Of a stretch of DNA of 64,000 bases, positions 11,533 to 23,114 are shown piece by piece. The position numbers and the translations under genes were made by a program. The stretch's first letter is position 1. Each line of letters starts with the position of its first letter. This DNA is from Kalmusia sp. IMI 367209 (lineage: Eukaryota > Ascomycota > Dothideomycetes > Pleosporales > Didymosphaeriaceae), in contig JAPEUQ010000002.1 in assembly GCA_027946365.1 (NCBI GenBank), positions 2,542,001 to 2,606,000 of the forward strand, in the 5' to 3' direction. The notes beneath the pieces are model-generated. The model was not told the DNA's origin. It did not search any database and saw only the letters and a program-made list of their open reading frames with translations.

Positions 11533-14066
11533 TCAGCCCTTGATCCCTCCATTCCAACCCCCAACCCCCAGCCTGAATCCAAAGCTCACCGCCACCGCGG
11601 CAAACAAGCCTAAACAAAGCAACGTCGGACCGACCTTGTCGTGATACGTAACAGCTCGCCGCTTCTTGATCATGTTTACTCTCCACAGATACAGCCCAGC
11701 CGAGTATAACAATGCACAGCACGCAATGATCGTAAAAGCCCAAGCTGCCGCAAGCGCAAGACCGTCACCGAAATTAAGTAGGGTGGCTGCAATGGAGCCG
11801 AGGAGAATGCTGAATTCGAGCCAGGAGAGGAAGGTGCGTTCGGTGGCGAGTTGAACTTTGGGCTCGACACGGACAGGGACATGTATACCTAGGAACTATT
11901 AGAATGATCATTATATGTGAATGAAGGGCAGAGACTTACGCTTTCCCTTGGGAGCCTTGAAATGCTTAGCTTCTCCAGGTTGTTTCCAACTGGGCACACC
12001 TAGGTGGAATCCGCCATCACCGACATCAGTTGCTCTAGGCCGTGGGATAATGGCGATCAGCCCATTCAACACCGTGGTGCTGAACTCCTTCGCTTTTTGC
12101 TTGGCGACCAACGAGTGATACTGCCAGCCACCCTTCTGCCTGGCCTCTTCAGCTTCGTCGTCATCGTCGCTATCGGAATCGTATATCGGGGTGGTCATGC
12201 TCATAGATCTGTTGCGCAGAGATACGCTCTTCCACATCAAGCGCGTTGGGTCCGTTTCCGTTTTCGATCGCACCATAGTCACGTCGACGGTCCAGATCGG
12301 TCTGTTCTCGGATATCGCGCGCTTCACGAAGCCTCCTCAGCTGCTCATCATCCAGGGCACCATCGTTCGCAGGAGGCAAGTCTGCGACCGCGTCTTCATC
12401 ATCGCTGTCGTCTTCCAGATTACCGCTGGTGCTGATGTCGTTGCTGGCGCCAGGCCTCTCGATACCAAACTTGTGGCTAACGGGTTTACGAATGTCGACA
12501 TGCATCTGCGGCGCCCAGTATGGGAGGAGCTTGATCCGCTTGGGCTGGAGGGTGGAAGTACCGTGGATATACTTGGAAAACTTCGGTACAGCTTCAACAA
12601 GATGAGAAGAAGTCAGGTCTCGAATCCATTGTGGTGGCTCCTGGCCTGCCTGTGTCTGTAGCTTGACCTCGAGCACGGCGTAAGGGAACAGCTCAACATC
12701 CGCTTTAGGGAGCTGCTTGAAAGGCCAATCAACGCCAATGTCCATTCGGCGCCAGTTGTCACCAGCACGCTTACGGTCATCTAAGTTGTCTTCGCGCGTC
12801 ATGGCAAGCTCGGTATCGAGAGATATGCGGACTCTAGCGTCGCCAGGAAGCTGGAAGGCAGTCCGGTGGTAGAAAGAGCGTGTAACGGGCACAAGATTGC
12901 GGGTGATCACCCGGTATTGGATTTCCCTCGCCAGCTGTTCGTCCGACGCAATATCTTTTTCGGGCCTCTTATGCTCTCGACGCTCCTTCTCGAATATTTG
13001 TTCAGGGGTCAACTCGCCACGTAAGTAGGCGTTGACGTTTTTCTCCTTGAGCTTGAAGCGTGCCTTGACCGATTCCTCACCTGTCCAGTCTTCCCTGTGT
13101 GTCTTGCGCTCAATGAAGGCAGTCTCGGTGGACATGTCTCCGTACCATCGAATCCGAATGGCCTCAGCACCCTCGGTCTTCTTCAGACGGCCCTCGTACA
13201 GCTCCCATGTATCCGTGTTGTCGAAGTAAATAGAGGAGATGGCGGTGTCATCCTCGCTCCAAGCTTTGCTAGCATTGAAGACCAATACGGGCAGATGCTT
13301 CAGAATGATGAGCTTCAGCTCCAGCACGTTGTCTGGGTGCACCCAGTACTTGGTCGTTTGGCGGACAAAGTTTTGCTGCTTGCCTCCGGCTGATGAATCA
13401 CCTTTGACCGGGTTTCCGCGCGTACGGACGAGATCGTAGAGCTTCGAGAGCTTGACAACGTAAGCATCGTAGTTGTCCTGGTAGAAGGGCTTCTGCTTGA
13501 GACGGGTAGCGAAAACGGGCTTTAGTGCTAAGCCTGTCACTTTCTGTGCGCTGTCAGTCTCAACCGTACATGTTTCTCGCACTGTTGACCTACGTCGTGC
13601 TTCTTAATGATCTTCTGGAAGCCGGTGTAATTGAGCTGTGTGAACTTGGCGAGGTCATGCACATCGGCAATGATATCGCTCAGGTCCTCCTCAAGCAGCT
13701 CAAAGTCCTCCTCCGACGGCGATTCCTCTCCCGGGGTGTTGCCGTCCACCTTTCCAATGACCTCTTTGACCTCCTTCTCGGACGCGGCGATTCGGCGAAT
13801 GATCTCTTCAGCCTTGACCTTCTGGAAGGTGTAGACCTTGTCCAGCTCGCCCTCCAGCTGCTCTACGAAGCTCTGCTCCGTCGTGTGGTCCCAGCTGCGG
13901 GGCGCGCGCAGAGCCCCCTTGAGGCCCTCATAGTCGATGTAGTTGAAGACCCAGTCACGGTTCTGCGATTGCTTGAGCTGCTGGCCGAATCTGCGAGTGA
14001 GTTGTCAGCCCGGTTACATCATGCATGGCTGATGTCCAATGACGAGTCGGGGCGTGCGCACCTCAT
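11533..14066 (-). CDS. VTC4: VTC4-type vacuolar transporter chaperone, polyphosphate polymerase subunit (one frame break)
   Basis: Exons 14062-14066, 13594-13990, 11940-13543 and 11533-11888 cover about 786 aa. VTC4 is the catalytic subunit of the vacuolar VTC complex; it polymerises ATP gamma-phosphate into polyphosphate and passes it into the vacuole. The N-terminal SPX domain starts MRFGQQLKQ and includes the KIIKKHDK inositol-pyrophosphate-binding helix near residue 130. The central tunnel domain has IRIRWYG and [12 protein letters not shown]. The C-terminus is an acidic linker followed by a DUF202-like three-span membrane domain starting [23 protein letters not shown]. The 5-nt first exon (ATGAG) is supported by phase. 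One extra base in a four-G run (plus strand 12188-12191) breaks the frame between IYEHDHP and YDSDSDDDD; the protein is otherwise perfectly preserved, so a base-calling error is likely. Confidence 0.92.
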
Positions 14067-14979
14067 GCTGGGCGGGGGGCAGCGGCAATTGCGTGCCGAG
14101 GTGCTTCACAGCGAGCGGAGGGGATAAAAAATACTGTTGAAGCAACACTACAAAGAGAGCTGTTCGCAAAGAGACTGCACCGAGCTAGAAGACGGAGGCT
14201 CCCCGCCCATGTTTGGCAGCGCAGACTCTAGGGAACTGAGGCTGGTGTGGCCCAAGCTTTCTCAAGCTCCACGCGCAGGCAGGTTCGAGCAATGACGGGC
14301 CGCGGACGTGACGAGTGAGAAGGCCCGAATTGCCCACGTGTGCGCGTGCTGCTCTCTTGTCAGTCCATTTGCGCGTCGCGAAAGCCTTTCGTGCATCAAA
14401 GATGCGCAACGTGCAGCAGTTCACTGCCGCGTGCCATGTAAAAGCCGCACATGGGAGCTTTGACGAGATCAGGCATTGGCCAATTGGGGCGTCGCTTCTC
14501 CAACGGGCAAGAGAGCACGTGCGTATGCCATCTGATACAGCATCGGACGGGATCCCTTTGGTTCCTGAACAAACGTAACTGTTCGAATGTGAAGAATAGA
14601 AATGCCGCTAATAAATTAATTCTTCCGAGCCACTTGGTCCGTCTGGCTTCGCATTTCAAAGCAAATTGAGGCGATGCATCCTCCTCCGCAAATCCGCAAT
14701 GCTCTCCGCAGGTCCTCCGCAGCATTACCTGCAGCGTTTTTGCAGTACAACCATATACCTAAGCAATGCCCTACAATCTAATTCTGTAGAATCAGACTTC
14801 AAAACACATCCAAGCCCTCCGCAATGTCCTCCGCACGTCTTTGTAATACACCAAAAGAGCAGTCATGAATATAAATTCACCCATCACCATGTCGATATCC
14901 ATAGCATCAGACAGCCACAATACCCTTGCTTTGAAGCTTCATTACAACCACCCCTCTTTCCCATCCTGCGCTACTCCAA
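14067..14979. other. divergent promoter region
   Basis: About 910 bp between VTC4 (-) and the Gal80-like gene (+). It must carry both promoters. CACGTG-like E-box cores occur (for example cccacgtg near 14333 and gcacgtg near 14516), which in yeasts are bound by Pho4-type regulators of phosphate genes; the link to VTC4 is inference. Confidence 0.35.
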
Positions 14980-16141
14980 ATGGCACCCATAAAAATCGGT
15001 TTCATTGGCCTGTCCAGCAGCCAGTCCTGGGCCGTTTGGGCTCACCTCCCCTACTTGAAGAACACCACCAAGTACCAAGTCGTTGCCCTCTGTAACTCCT
15101 CCCTCGCCTCTGCTGAAGCAGCCATCAAAGTCCACAACCTTCCCCCGACAACGAAAGCGTACGCTACGCCCGAGGACCTCGCTGCCGACCCGGATGTTGA
15201 GTTGGTAGTTTGCTCCACGCGCGTCGACAAACACTATGACGGTTTGATGCCGGCTCTCCGTGCTGGTAAAGATGTATTCTGCGAGTGGCCGCTCGCGCAA
15301 AATGTGAAGCAGGCGGAGGAAATGTTGGCGTTGGCGAAGGAGAAGGGTGTAAAGACGTTGGTGGGGCTGCAAGCTGGCGTTAGTCCCGTGCTGCTGAAAA
15401 TTAAGAGTATCATCGAAGAGGGGAAGATCGGAAAGGTAGTCAGTTCTGTATTCCACGGGACGCCCAAATTCTTTGGGGAAACCGTGTGGGAAGGAATGAA
15501 GTATCAGCAAGACCGAGAAGTTGGGGCCAACATGGTCAGCATCTACGGGATGCACTGTAAGTTTTCCTCGCCTCCTCATGGATTTGATGCAATACTAAAC
15601 GTAACGATTAGCACTCGAATCTATCCAGTTCGTCCTCGGTCGTCTAGAAAGTTACACTCCGCTGCTGGCAATCCAGCATCCCACCGTCCAGCTGACTGAT
15701 CACACCGGTACCCCAACCGGCACTGCTCCACGCAGCTCCCACGACCACATCCTTCTCAACGGTACCCTCGCCTCCGGTGCCTTGCTCTCGTATTCGCTCC
15801 GCGGTGGGCCCGCTTTCGACAGCATCTCCGACACTATCTGGCGCATCTATGGCACCAAGGGAGCCATCCAAGTCGTCGGTCCAGACTCGTACCTCCAGAT
15901 TGCGGACGATAATTTTAATATAAAGGTACATGAGCATGGAAAAGAGGGGCTGGAAGAGGTCAATTTTGACAAGGACGGGTGGAGTGGGGAGGAGTGCCCA
16001 CTTTTTGCGCGGAATGTCGCAAGGTTGTATGAGGCGTTTGCGGATGGGAAGGGTGTGGATGGGGGTGTGTTGGGTTGGGAGGATGCAGTGAAGAGGCACG
16101 TCTTTGTAGAGGAGATGTACGAGAAGGCGGATGTGCAGTAA
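14980..16141 (+). CDS. Gfo/Idh/MocA family protein, Gal80-like
   Basis: Exons 14980-15556 and 15612-16141, split by a 55-nt intron (GTAAGT...TTAG), give 368 aa. The N-terminal Rossmann fold is clear (IKIGFIGLSSSQSWAVWAHLPYL), followed by STRVDKHYD and the CEWPLA segment. In catalytically active family members the latter is a CEKPLA motif whose Lys is catalytic; here Trp replaces it, as in Gal80-type regulators, suggesting a dinucleotide-sensing or non-enzymatic role. The C-terminal alpha/beta domain includes SLRGGPAFDSISDTIWRIYGTKGAIQV. The start at 14980 places the glycine loop at the expected distance. No neighbouring galactose-pathway gene is adjacent; the alpha-galactosidase is 12 kb away. 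Confidence 0.82.
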
Positions 16142-17640
16142 AATGGCATGAGGAATACTGCAACATTTGGTTTACTTGGTCAATTAGATATAAAATGAGG
16201 ACACACCATTTGCTTCATGAATAAGCCACGCTAGTTTTTTCTGGATCTGTTAAATTCATTCAGGCGCCATCGCGATGAGCCGACAAATTCCACATGAAGA
16301 CTACGCTTAGACATTATTTGTTCATGACGAGTCAGAGCGGGAGGTCCTGAGCAAGTCAGAGAGACAGTTGCTACCAATACCCATACAGCAGAACTTGGCA
16401 TCCAAACTGAAGAGGTTTCCCGGGATCTTAGCTACATAACACTGGATGATCAGCGATTCTTCCCCACAGAGAATGCAGTTCACATAAACGGAGCCATGTG
16501 AATAAACCTGGTTCTCGTGCTGAGCCCACTCGATGATACCTTCAAACATAATTTATGGAGTCTCGCAGTCTTCAAACGTGCAGAGGTAGGGCTAGAGGTC
16601 ACTTTCAATATGCATTCTAGGACATCACTTCGCATCACCTACACGCGAACGTAAACGAAGAAGTACATGCCTCTAGTATATATTACCAAGCTACTCCATT
16701 AGATAAGGAGATATGAGAGAAACACAGGACATGAGCACGGTGTGATGGACGGATTGTCACACCAGACTTCGGCAACGTGCGGGAAACTTCGAATTTCATA
16801 TGATGATTTGGTTGAACTTCTTCGAATGGTAGTGACTTTATGCCTCCTATAGGATATACACAGAATGTGCTGCCTTCTTATCATACCTGGGCATAGTCTG
16901 AATAGTCAGACAAGTACTGAAGACGGGTTTAAATAGCTATAAGGCTACGAGGGACGCTCGATTCATGGCTGGGTCGCCATGCGATTGGTACCTCTGACAA
17001 AAGCGATCGCTGGATTGAGCTAGCACAAGATTATTTCATGGTGGCGGTGTGACTTATTGGTAATGACTATGAGTCCGTATCTGTGCGGCTCTCCTTTGCC
17101 AGACGCTCTGGAATAGTATGAGATCCGCCGTCAGATTAGGAGCAGGACTGGATATCAAGTGATCCTAGTCTCATTAAAGACGACTAGTGTGCTCAGCATC
17201 AAGCCCTAATCAGCTCTATACAGTCGTCGCATCGCTTTGAGGTGCGGTCTCACGCACGACTGTAGAGACAGACTTGCACGTCGCCCTTAGCTCCGCAGGC
17301 CTATCAGTGATAACAACAATATCTTAATATGAATTCCTATTGAACCATTCATACCTGTATACCTCTTAAACATGTTATAACTAATATGTATATACTAAGT
17401 AGCAGTTGAAAATTACTTCAAATTATGAAAGGGAAATACAAAGAATGAAGATACATGTAAGATAGGATAAGGTGGACCGTATAGTGTTGAATATAGACAA
17501 GCATTAGTCTAAGTACTGAACCTTCAATTATTCCTAGTATTTTACTACCCTTTATACGGACTGCGTACCTTGATAAACGAGGCCCAAGTCGCTTAAACCT
17601 AGACAGATAGATTTCCATTGACTCCTCCCCATTTTGTAGC
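16142..17640. other. intergenic, AT-rich
   Basis: About 1.5 kb with no supported gene. It contains an imperfect inverted repeat (17214-17227 with 17256-17267, 12 paired bases with a two-base bulge, loop of 28), which could be a transposon relic or chance. The 3' side is AT-rich and merges into the decayed repeat tail of the NLR gene. Confidence 0.4.
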
Positions 17641-17910
17641 AGTAGTGTTATAATCTATCTTCTCAGTAATCTTGACATCACCTTCAAATCATTCAAGGGG
17701 AAGTGCTATAGCTTTACTTCCTTAACTTTAATTTCTTACTACCGCTTCAAGGCTCTTTTTGGTTTTACCACTCGTCTCCTTATTGTTCAAGAAGAAGTGC
17801 TATAACTTCTCTTCCTCAATCCCAATTTCTTGCTACCGCTTCAAGTACTTTCTCTACTCTTTCAATTTTGTCTCCTCGTCATTCAAGGAAAGAGCTACGA
17901 GTTCTCTTCC
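17641..17910 (-). repeat. decayed continuation of the NLR repeat array
   Basis: Immediately past the NLR stop codon (TAA, 17911-17913) the minus strand continues to resemble the repeat unit of the protein, but with stops and frame shifts. Readable fragments are GRELVAL, then after a frame change DKIERVEKVLEAVARNWD, a TGA, GREVIALLLEQ, a TAA, GDEW, and farther on KAIALPLE and GDVKITEKI. The units recur at about 93-96 nt, the period of the coding repeats. So at least two or three former units lie outside the present reading frame. Confidence 0.7.
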
Positions 17911-20210
17911 TTATTTCTCATTCCTTACTACTTCAATCATCTTCTTTATGATCTTGACTTCGTTTCCTTGTTGTCTTAAATGAAATGGTATAATCTCTTT
18001 TCCTCGTTTGTTATTCCTTAATACTTCTTTGAATACGTTCTCTGTGATTTTTACCTCGTCTGGTCGCCGTTCAAGGAAAAGTGCTATAATTTCTCTTCCT
18101 TTGGTTCTCCGATTGTGTACTGCTGCTTTAAATACCTCCTCTGTAATCTTAATTTTATCTCCTTGGGTATTAAGAAAAAGCGACATGGTTTCTTGATCGA
18201 AGTTCCTAGCAATCTCAGCTACTAGAGCTTCTGTTATCACAAACCTGTCTGATCCAAGCTTGAGAAGAAGTTCCATAATTTCTATTCCCTGTATCCGATT
18301 TCTCCCTGCCGCTTCGACTACCTTCTCTGTTATTTCCACCCTATCTCCTAGTCTGAGGAAAAGCACCACCAACTCCTTTCCACGGTTTTCGTTCCTTGCT
18401 GCCGCTTGCAGTGCGGTTGTAAAGTAGTCCGATTGTTCGTGCGAGACCAAGTCGCTCTTCCTCAAAAGATATTCTGCCTCGTGGACAAGTCCAAACACCG
18501 CTGCCCAATATAAAATGGATTGATTGGATTGGTCATATGATCCGGAGGGGAGGGGAGTCCATCTATCATAAATATTTACCCATACGCAGGACGATCGATT
18601 CTTAATGTCGCATAGTTTTAATATTCTTGAAATCCACCTACAGCTATCCAAATTAGCCTCTTGCACATGGTAAATCCAGTGTCTTGCAGAATAATCTAAG
18701 AGTGCAAATTTCTCTGCATATTCTTTAGCAACCTGTGATGGGCTAGTGTAGGTGCCATTGCCACGGATCAAATTACAAAAATCCTGAAACTCTTCGAATA
18801 GAAGGTGGGTAATGCAAATCTTTGAGAGCACTTGATGCGCTGTTTGGAGGTCAATAGAATGTCGCCATTCTTGCGCAAGCAATCTCTGGCTGTCTTTGCG
18901 CACCAGGAACTCTCTAGCTGTCTGATGAATCAAGAAGACACGAGAGTCTATAACACTAACGAAGAGCCCACATGCTTGCTGAATCCACTTTCTCCTACCC
19001 TCTTTCCCCTCTAGGTCGAGAACAGCGTAAGATTCTGATTCGGGATCGATTTCCAATGCCACATCAATTTCGCTCAGCGTCAGTGGGCGTCGGGCCGCAA
19101 CAATGATTTGTAATACCTTCATCGTCTCTTTCTGCTCGGATCGGGCTAGGATGCTTGAATATGCTTCTTCAACTGTTTTCGGAAGTGTGTCAACAGCTTT
19201 GAGTAACTTCTTCTTCGTATTCCCAAGCGTTGACTCCACCTCATCTAATGTCAGATGTAGCCAAAGGTAGGTTCTATTTGGGGTCTCGGAAAGTCGCTTT
19301 TGCAGAGCGTATTGCACTTCCCATCCAACGTCTCGGTTGGATAAAATCTCTTTTACTTTGGCTTTGATATAAATTTCGATTTCAGTACTGATCTTGTCTG
19401 ATTCCTCTTCTCCTGCTAGTCGGATTGTTGGAACCTCTTTGGTCAACGTTCGGAAGTATCGTTCAATATCGCTGTACGGACGGCTTGTCACAATAAACTT
19501 TAGTATAGATCCTGAAGTAGAGCTGCGAGATGCACAGGTATAGAAGCGCTCCAGGAACTTGATGAGTATGTTTCGATCGGGATGTTGGCATTCATCTAGC
19601 GCATCGAGAATGCAGATAACATCTCCAACTGATGAATCTGTCGCAGCTGATAGGAATATTTTCCATAGTTTTTCAACGTCGCTTCTTAAATTACTGCCCC
19701 ATTTCCCGAAAGCTGGGGCGATATATGTCTGGAGAAGGCTATCATGTGTACATAATAGCTGATGCAGCAGTGCGCATAATGCTGCCGCAATATTATCTTG
19801 CTCTTCGTTATTTTTGAAGAAGAAATAGCACAGAGTTGCAGATTCTGTAGCAACTAGCTTTTCATCGACCAGCGCTCGTGATAATACGGATTTTCCACAG
19901 CCAGGATTAGCAGAGAGCCAGAGAAGGTTGTTTGTGCTACTATATTTCCATTTTTGAAAAGTTGGATGTTTCAAAAACCAATCACAGGTACGCGGTAGAC
20001 GCTCAGGATTGACGTTTTTGTGTGATTCGTAGTTTGAAGTTTTGAAGAAGCTCGGTGTAAGGACTATCACCGAAAATTAGCACATGCGTAGATACTCCGA
20101 TGGTCCTGCGACCTACCGGGTCCAGAGTGGAACGTAGTGCTCACTGAGCCGTTGACAATGCCGATTTGTAAGCCCCTGTTTTCAAGCTCGAAGGATATGG
20201 TGGAGGACAT
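17911..20210 (-). CDS. NACHT-type NLR (STAND NTPase) with C-terminal repeat array
   Basis: Exons 20117-20210 and 17911-20063, joined by a 53-nt intron (GTAGGT...TGATAG), give 748 aa. Exon 1 encodes a short N-terminal motif (ENRGLQIGIVNGSVS) of the type that precedes NACHT domains in many fungal NLRs and resembles the sigma-like amyloid-forming motifs. The NTPase has Walker A ANPGCGKS at residues 83-90, Walker B ICILDALDEC near 181-190, and the sensor VTSRPYSDIE. A winged-helix-like region (RPLTLSEIDVALEI, IHQTAREFL) follows. The C-terminus, from about residue 590, is an array of five roughly 32-residue units with the core VKITEEVFKAAVRN..GKEIIALFL. Such proteins act in non-self recognition (heterokaryon incompatibility) in some fungi. 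The array is cut by a stop, with decayed units beyond it. AT-rich codon use differs from the neighbouring housekeeping genes. Confidence 0.85.
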
Positions 20211-20879
20211 GATACTGTCCTAGCAGAGAGTGCGTGGCAGTGTCTGTGTTGTTGTTTGCGGCGATGAGCCAGCTGCGCCTTCGCTTGGTCTCCGTAAGTA
20301 GCTGCCTGGCTGAGATGCAAGGCTGAGAGCTGAACGCAAGCGCCAAGCACGAGCCTGATCGTTTGCCTGCACACCCTGCCGCATAGTTGATACTATTCTT
20401 TGATTGCTTCTACCTTTCTCACCCAACGTCTCATAAATCAAATCTAGCCATAATCAGATAGGTGGAGTTTTTGAGCTACCTGTAAGCAAGACATGATGCA
20501 TTTCAAGCGAATTCCCACTGATTAAATTGTCCATTATGATACCAGTAAAGTGTTCCACCGGCCAGTAAGCCACCCACCATAATCGCGGCGCGTCTCTCCA
20601 CAAAGCCCACACTGTTTATAATACGGAGTGCGCAATAACTCCAGAGAGATGGTATGCTGGCTCTCACAGAACAGTCGATTTTAAATCTGCAGATTTCGCG
20701 CTATTGAAAGACCAAAAAGCTCTACAACGTTGACCGATCAATCCACCGCTGACGCGTTAGAGGTACCCTTCCTCAGACTCTAGGCCACGGTTAGAAATGA
20801 TAGGTACATCCTATAGAGAAGTAGGCCCCAGTAGACTGGACCTTAAATACTAGACACCTAGGATACCCACCTTAGAATA
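20211..20879. other. intergenic between NLR and transposon relic
   Basis: Holds the NLR promoter (20211 upward) and probably the 5' part of the mutated pogo-like element, which I cannot delimit because no terminal inverted repeat is recognisable. Confidence 0.35.
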
Positions 20880-21650
20880 TCAACAGACGACGAATGGCGG
20901 GCGCATAATCTATTTGCTGTGCGCGGCTATATTTCTGGCCCGTAGCCTGTCGGCAAGAACTAGATATCACGCTTTACCAACCATTAGCTAGAGCTATAGA
21001 GAGTTAGAATATCAAGTTCCCTCCATAGCACGCGAGATACAAGGATCCTGCCAAGGTAGGCGCTTGATATAAAGGCCACACGCCAGGTGTATGAAATTCT
21101 AGATGAGGATGCCTCCAATTTCGATGAGACAGGGCTCACGATGTGTCTCACACCAACGTCAAAAGTAGTGACAAGCTCTGCTACAGTTGGCCGAGCAGTC
21201 ATCCTATGACCTAGCAATTGCGAGCCAGTGACAACGATGGATGGGCGATTCACCTCTTCATCAAACTATCAGCAAAGCAATTCCACGCCAGCTATTATGA
21301 AGACCTACCTGATAGCTAAACAATCATAGTCAGTAACAATTTCTGGACACTAGATAACCCTTGCTTTACCTGGCTGCAGCATGTCGATCAATATGTAGTA
21401 GGCTGTACATAGGGAGCCTACCGCCTACTCATCCTTAACGGTTATCGTAGTCATGCTACGTCTTATTCTAATTAGTACTGTAAGGAACATGAGATTATCA
21501 GTCTCTATAGACCTTTACATATCTCGCAGCTCCTGTAACTTCTTGATGTAAGCTGCTTCTCGCCTACGAAGTAGGTATACCGCTTAAAGGTCCAGCAGTT
21601 TGCGCGTTAGGGTATCTTTTATATCAGCAGATAGGACCTCCCATAGATGT
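20880..21650 (+). mobile_element. decayed pogo/Fot1-like DDE transposase relic
   Basis: Reading across several frames and stops on the plus strand gives the landmarks of a Fot1/pogo transposase in order: a PVGKN helix-turn-helix segment near 20945, ASNFDETG near 21111-21134 (first catalytic Asp), SKVVTSSATVGR, GAYRLLILNGYRSH near 21413 (second catalytic Asp replaced by Asn), and LLDVSCFSPTKK near 21540. Many sense codons are stops (TAG, TGA, TAA). The Asp to Asn change is G to A, which fits repeat-induced point mutation, a process known in ascomycetes. No intact copy or terminal repeats are visible, so the borders are approximate. Confidence 0.7.
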
Positions 21651-23114
21651 ACTTAGGTATTAAGCAGATTTCGTTTACGAAGAAAAGTATCAAAATTGGC
21701 TCCCAGCTGATAGAAACAGTCCCTCCCTGTCCATATCACGTCCTGTCTTACAGTGGTCAGGATGCCACCTCTACCAGCGATAGTAGCTGTTACTAAGGTC
21801 GTATGAACAGTAGAAGCGCCACATGCTACTACTCAACTATAGTGACAGGCTTGAATTTTACAGAATCTACTCTGTCATCAGTCTCAGAGCCCTATCAACC
21901 AGGATATCCATCTGTTTATCAAAGGTTGTCAGCTTGCAATGAACTCAGCAACTGGCCTTATAACTTGGCTGCCGCGATATCTGGGTAGATTGGCATGGTC
22001 GCTTCAGTAGTAGCTAGCTCTCTTGCATAACAGAACGACTATGTCTTGGTTCATCATGTTACAATAGAACCGAAGGCCATCTTGTGTTTGGGTGAGAAAC
22101 GCCTCAGTGCTTTCTCGTACACCTGCAACTTCTCTAAGAAGTTTGTAAGGGAATGCGGCACATTAGCGCGATCCCGCGAATGGCGCTGACATGGCCGGTA
22201 TTACTTGTGCTCGGTTGGAGTCTTTGAAGGTTGCGAAGTGTTCTCTTCAGAGCTGTAGCTTAAGCAGGATGTGTTGATAGATACTCATTGGAGATGCTGG
22301 ATCTGTCTCTCAAGGCATTCTCACCTTCTTATAAGGCCTAACGCGTACGTATTTCACAAGCCCTGAGTGTGTTTTGAACAGTGAGTCTGCGTGTTACAGT
22401 AATGGAAGTACCCACAGAGAACCCGAAAGTAGGTACTATGACCGCTTATCTATTGTCGTAGTGTGGTGAAGGGTTGAATACGTATGTGCGAGTCGTTCTT
22501 ACACAAGAAGCCTTGCAAAGATACGGCCTTTCCCTTATTGGACCTTTAAAAATGAGCATTTGATCAATGAATAGGTGATCAGACTCAAAATGCTAGAGTA
22601 GCATTGAAGCGCAATGTTGAACTGTATGTTGTGGCTATCAAAAGTAAACTTGAAATTTGATTTTGAGCATGTACACTCTGACGCTTTTATGCATTCACGG
22701 AACATGCGTCAATAAAGGCACCCCTGTGTTAAGTTTTGCCGACATGTCAAGACGTAAGTGAGATGAGATTCGAGCTCATGGTGAGCTTGAAGTGATGTGA
22801 TGGTCGACACCAGAAGGGAGGGAGGTACTACTAAAAAGCAGACGAAGGAGCGTTCTCGTCTAGCTCGCCGAGCGTTTTGGATTTAAATAAACTTTCGACG
22901 ACGATGACCGCAAGATTACACAGAGATGCTTGCAAACGCTTGAATACTTTCTACATCAAAGAAAAGGGTTCCATACCGAACTCGTCTGAGATTCCCACCA
23001 ATGATACTCCTACATGAACTTTTCCCAAACCCATAGACATAGTTTGTTCATGCTACAGTGGCACTGCCTTTACCAACATGTCCCCTCTTCCCCAGACCTA
23101 TTTTCGGTCTCGAC
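21651..23114. other. intergenic, repeat-derived and unassigned
   Basis: About 1.5 kb. The first 300 bp may be the 3' part of the pogo-like relic. The rest contains no recognisable gene; the stretch just before 23115 is the OST1 3' region. Confidence 0.35.

Noticed and set aside
12170..12230. Programmed +1 frameshift in VTC4
   Set aside because: No slippery site or known recoding in this family; the same kind of single-base defect occurs in five other genes of the window, so a common technical cause is more likely.
13525..14127. 200-codon plus-strand open frame rich in Leu
   Set aside because: It is antisense to the SPX domain exon of VTC4; its composition is the mirror of that coding sequence.
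17214..17267. Imperfect inverted repeat as a possible transposon end or RNA hairpin
   Set aside because: Twelve paired bases with a bulge in AT-rich intergenic DNA is not enough; no element or second copy is seen nearby.
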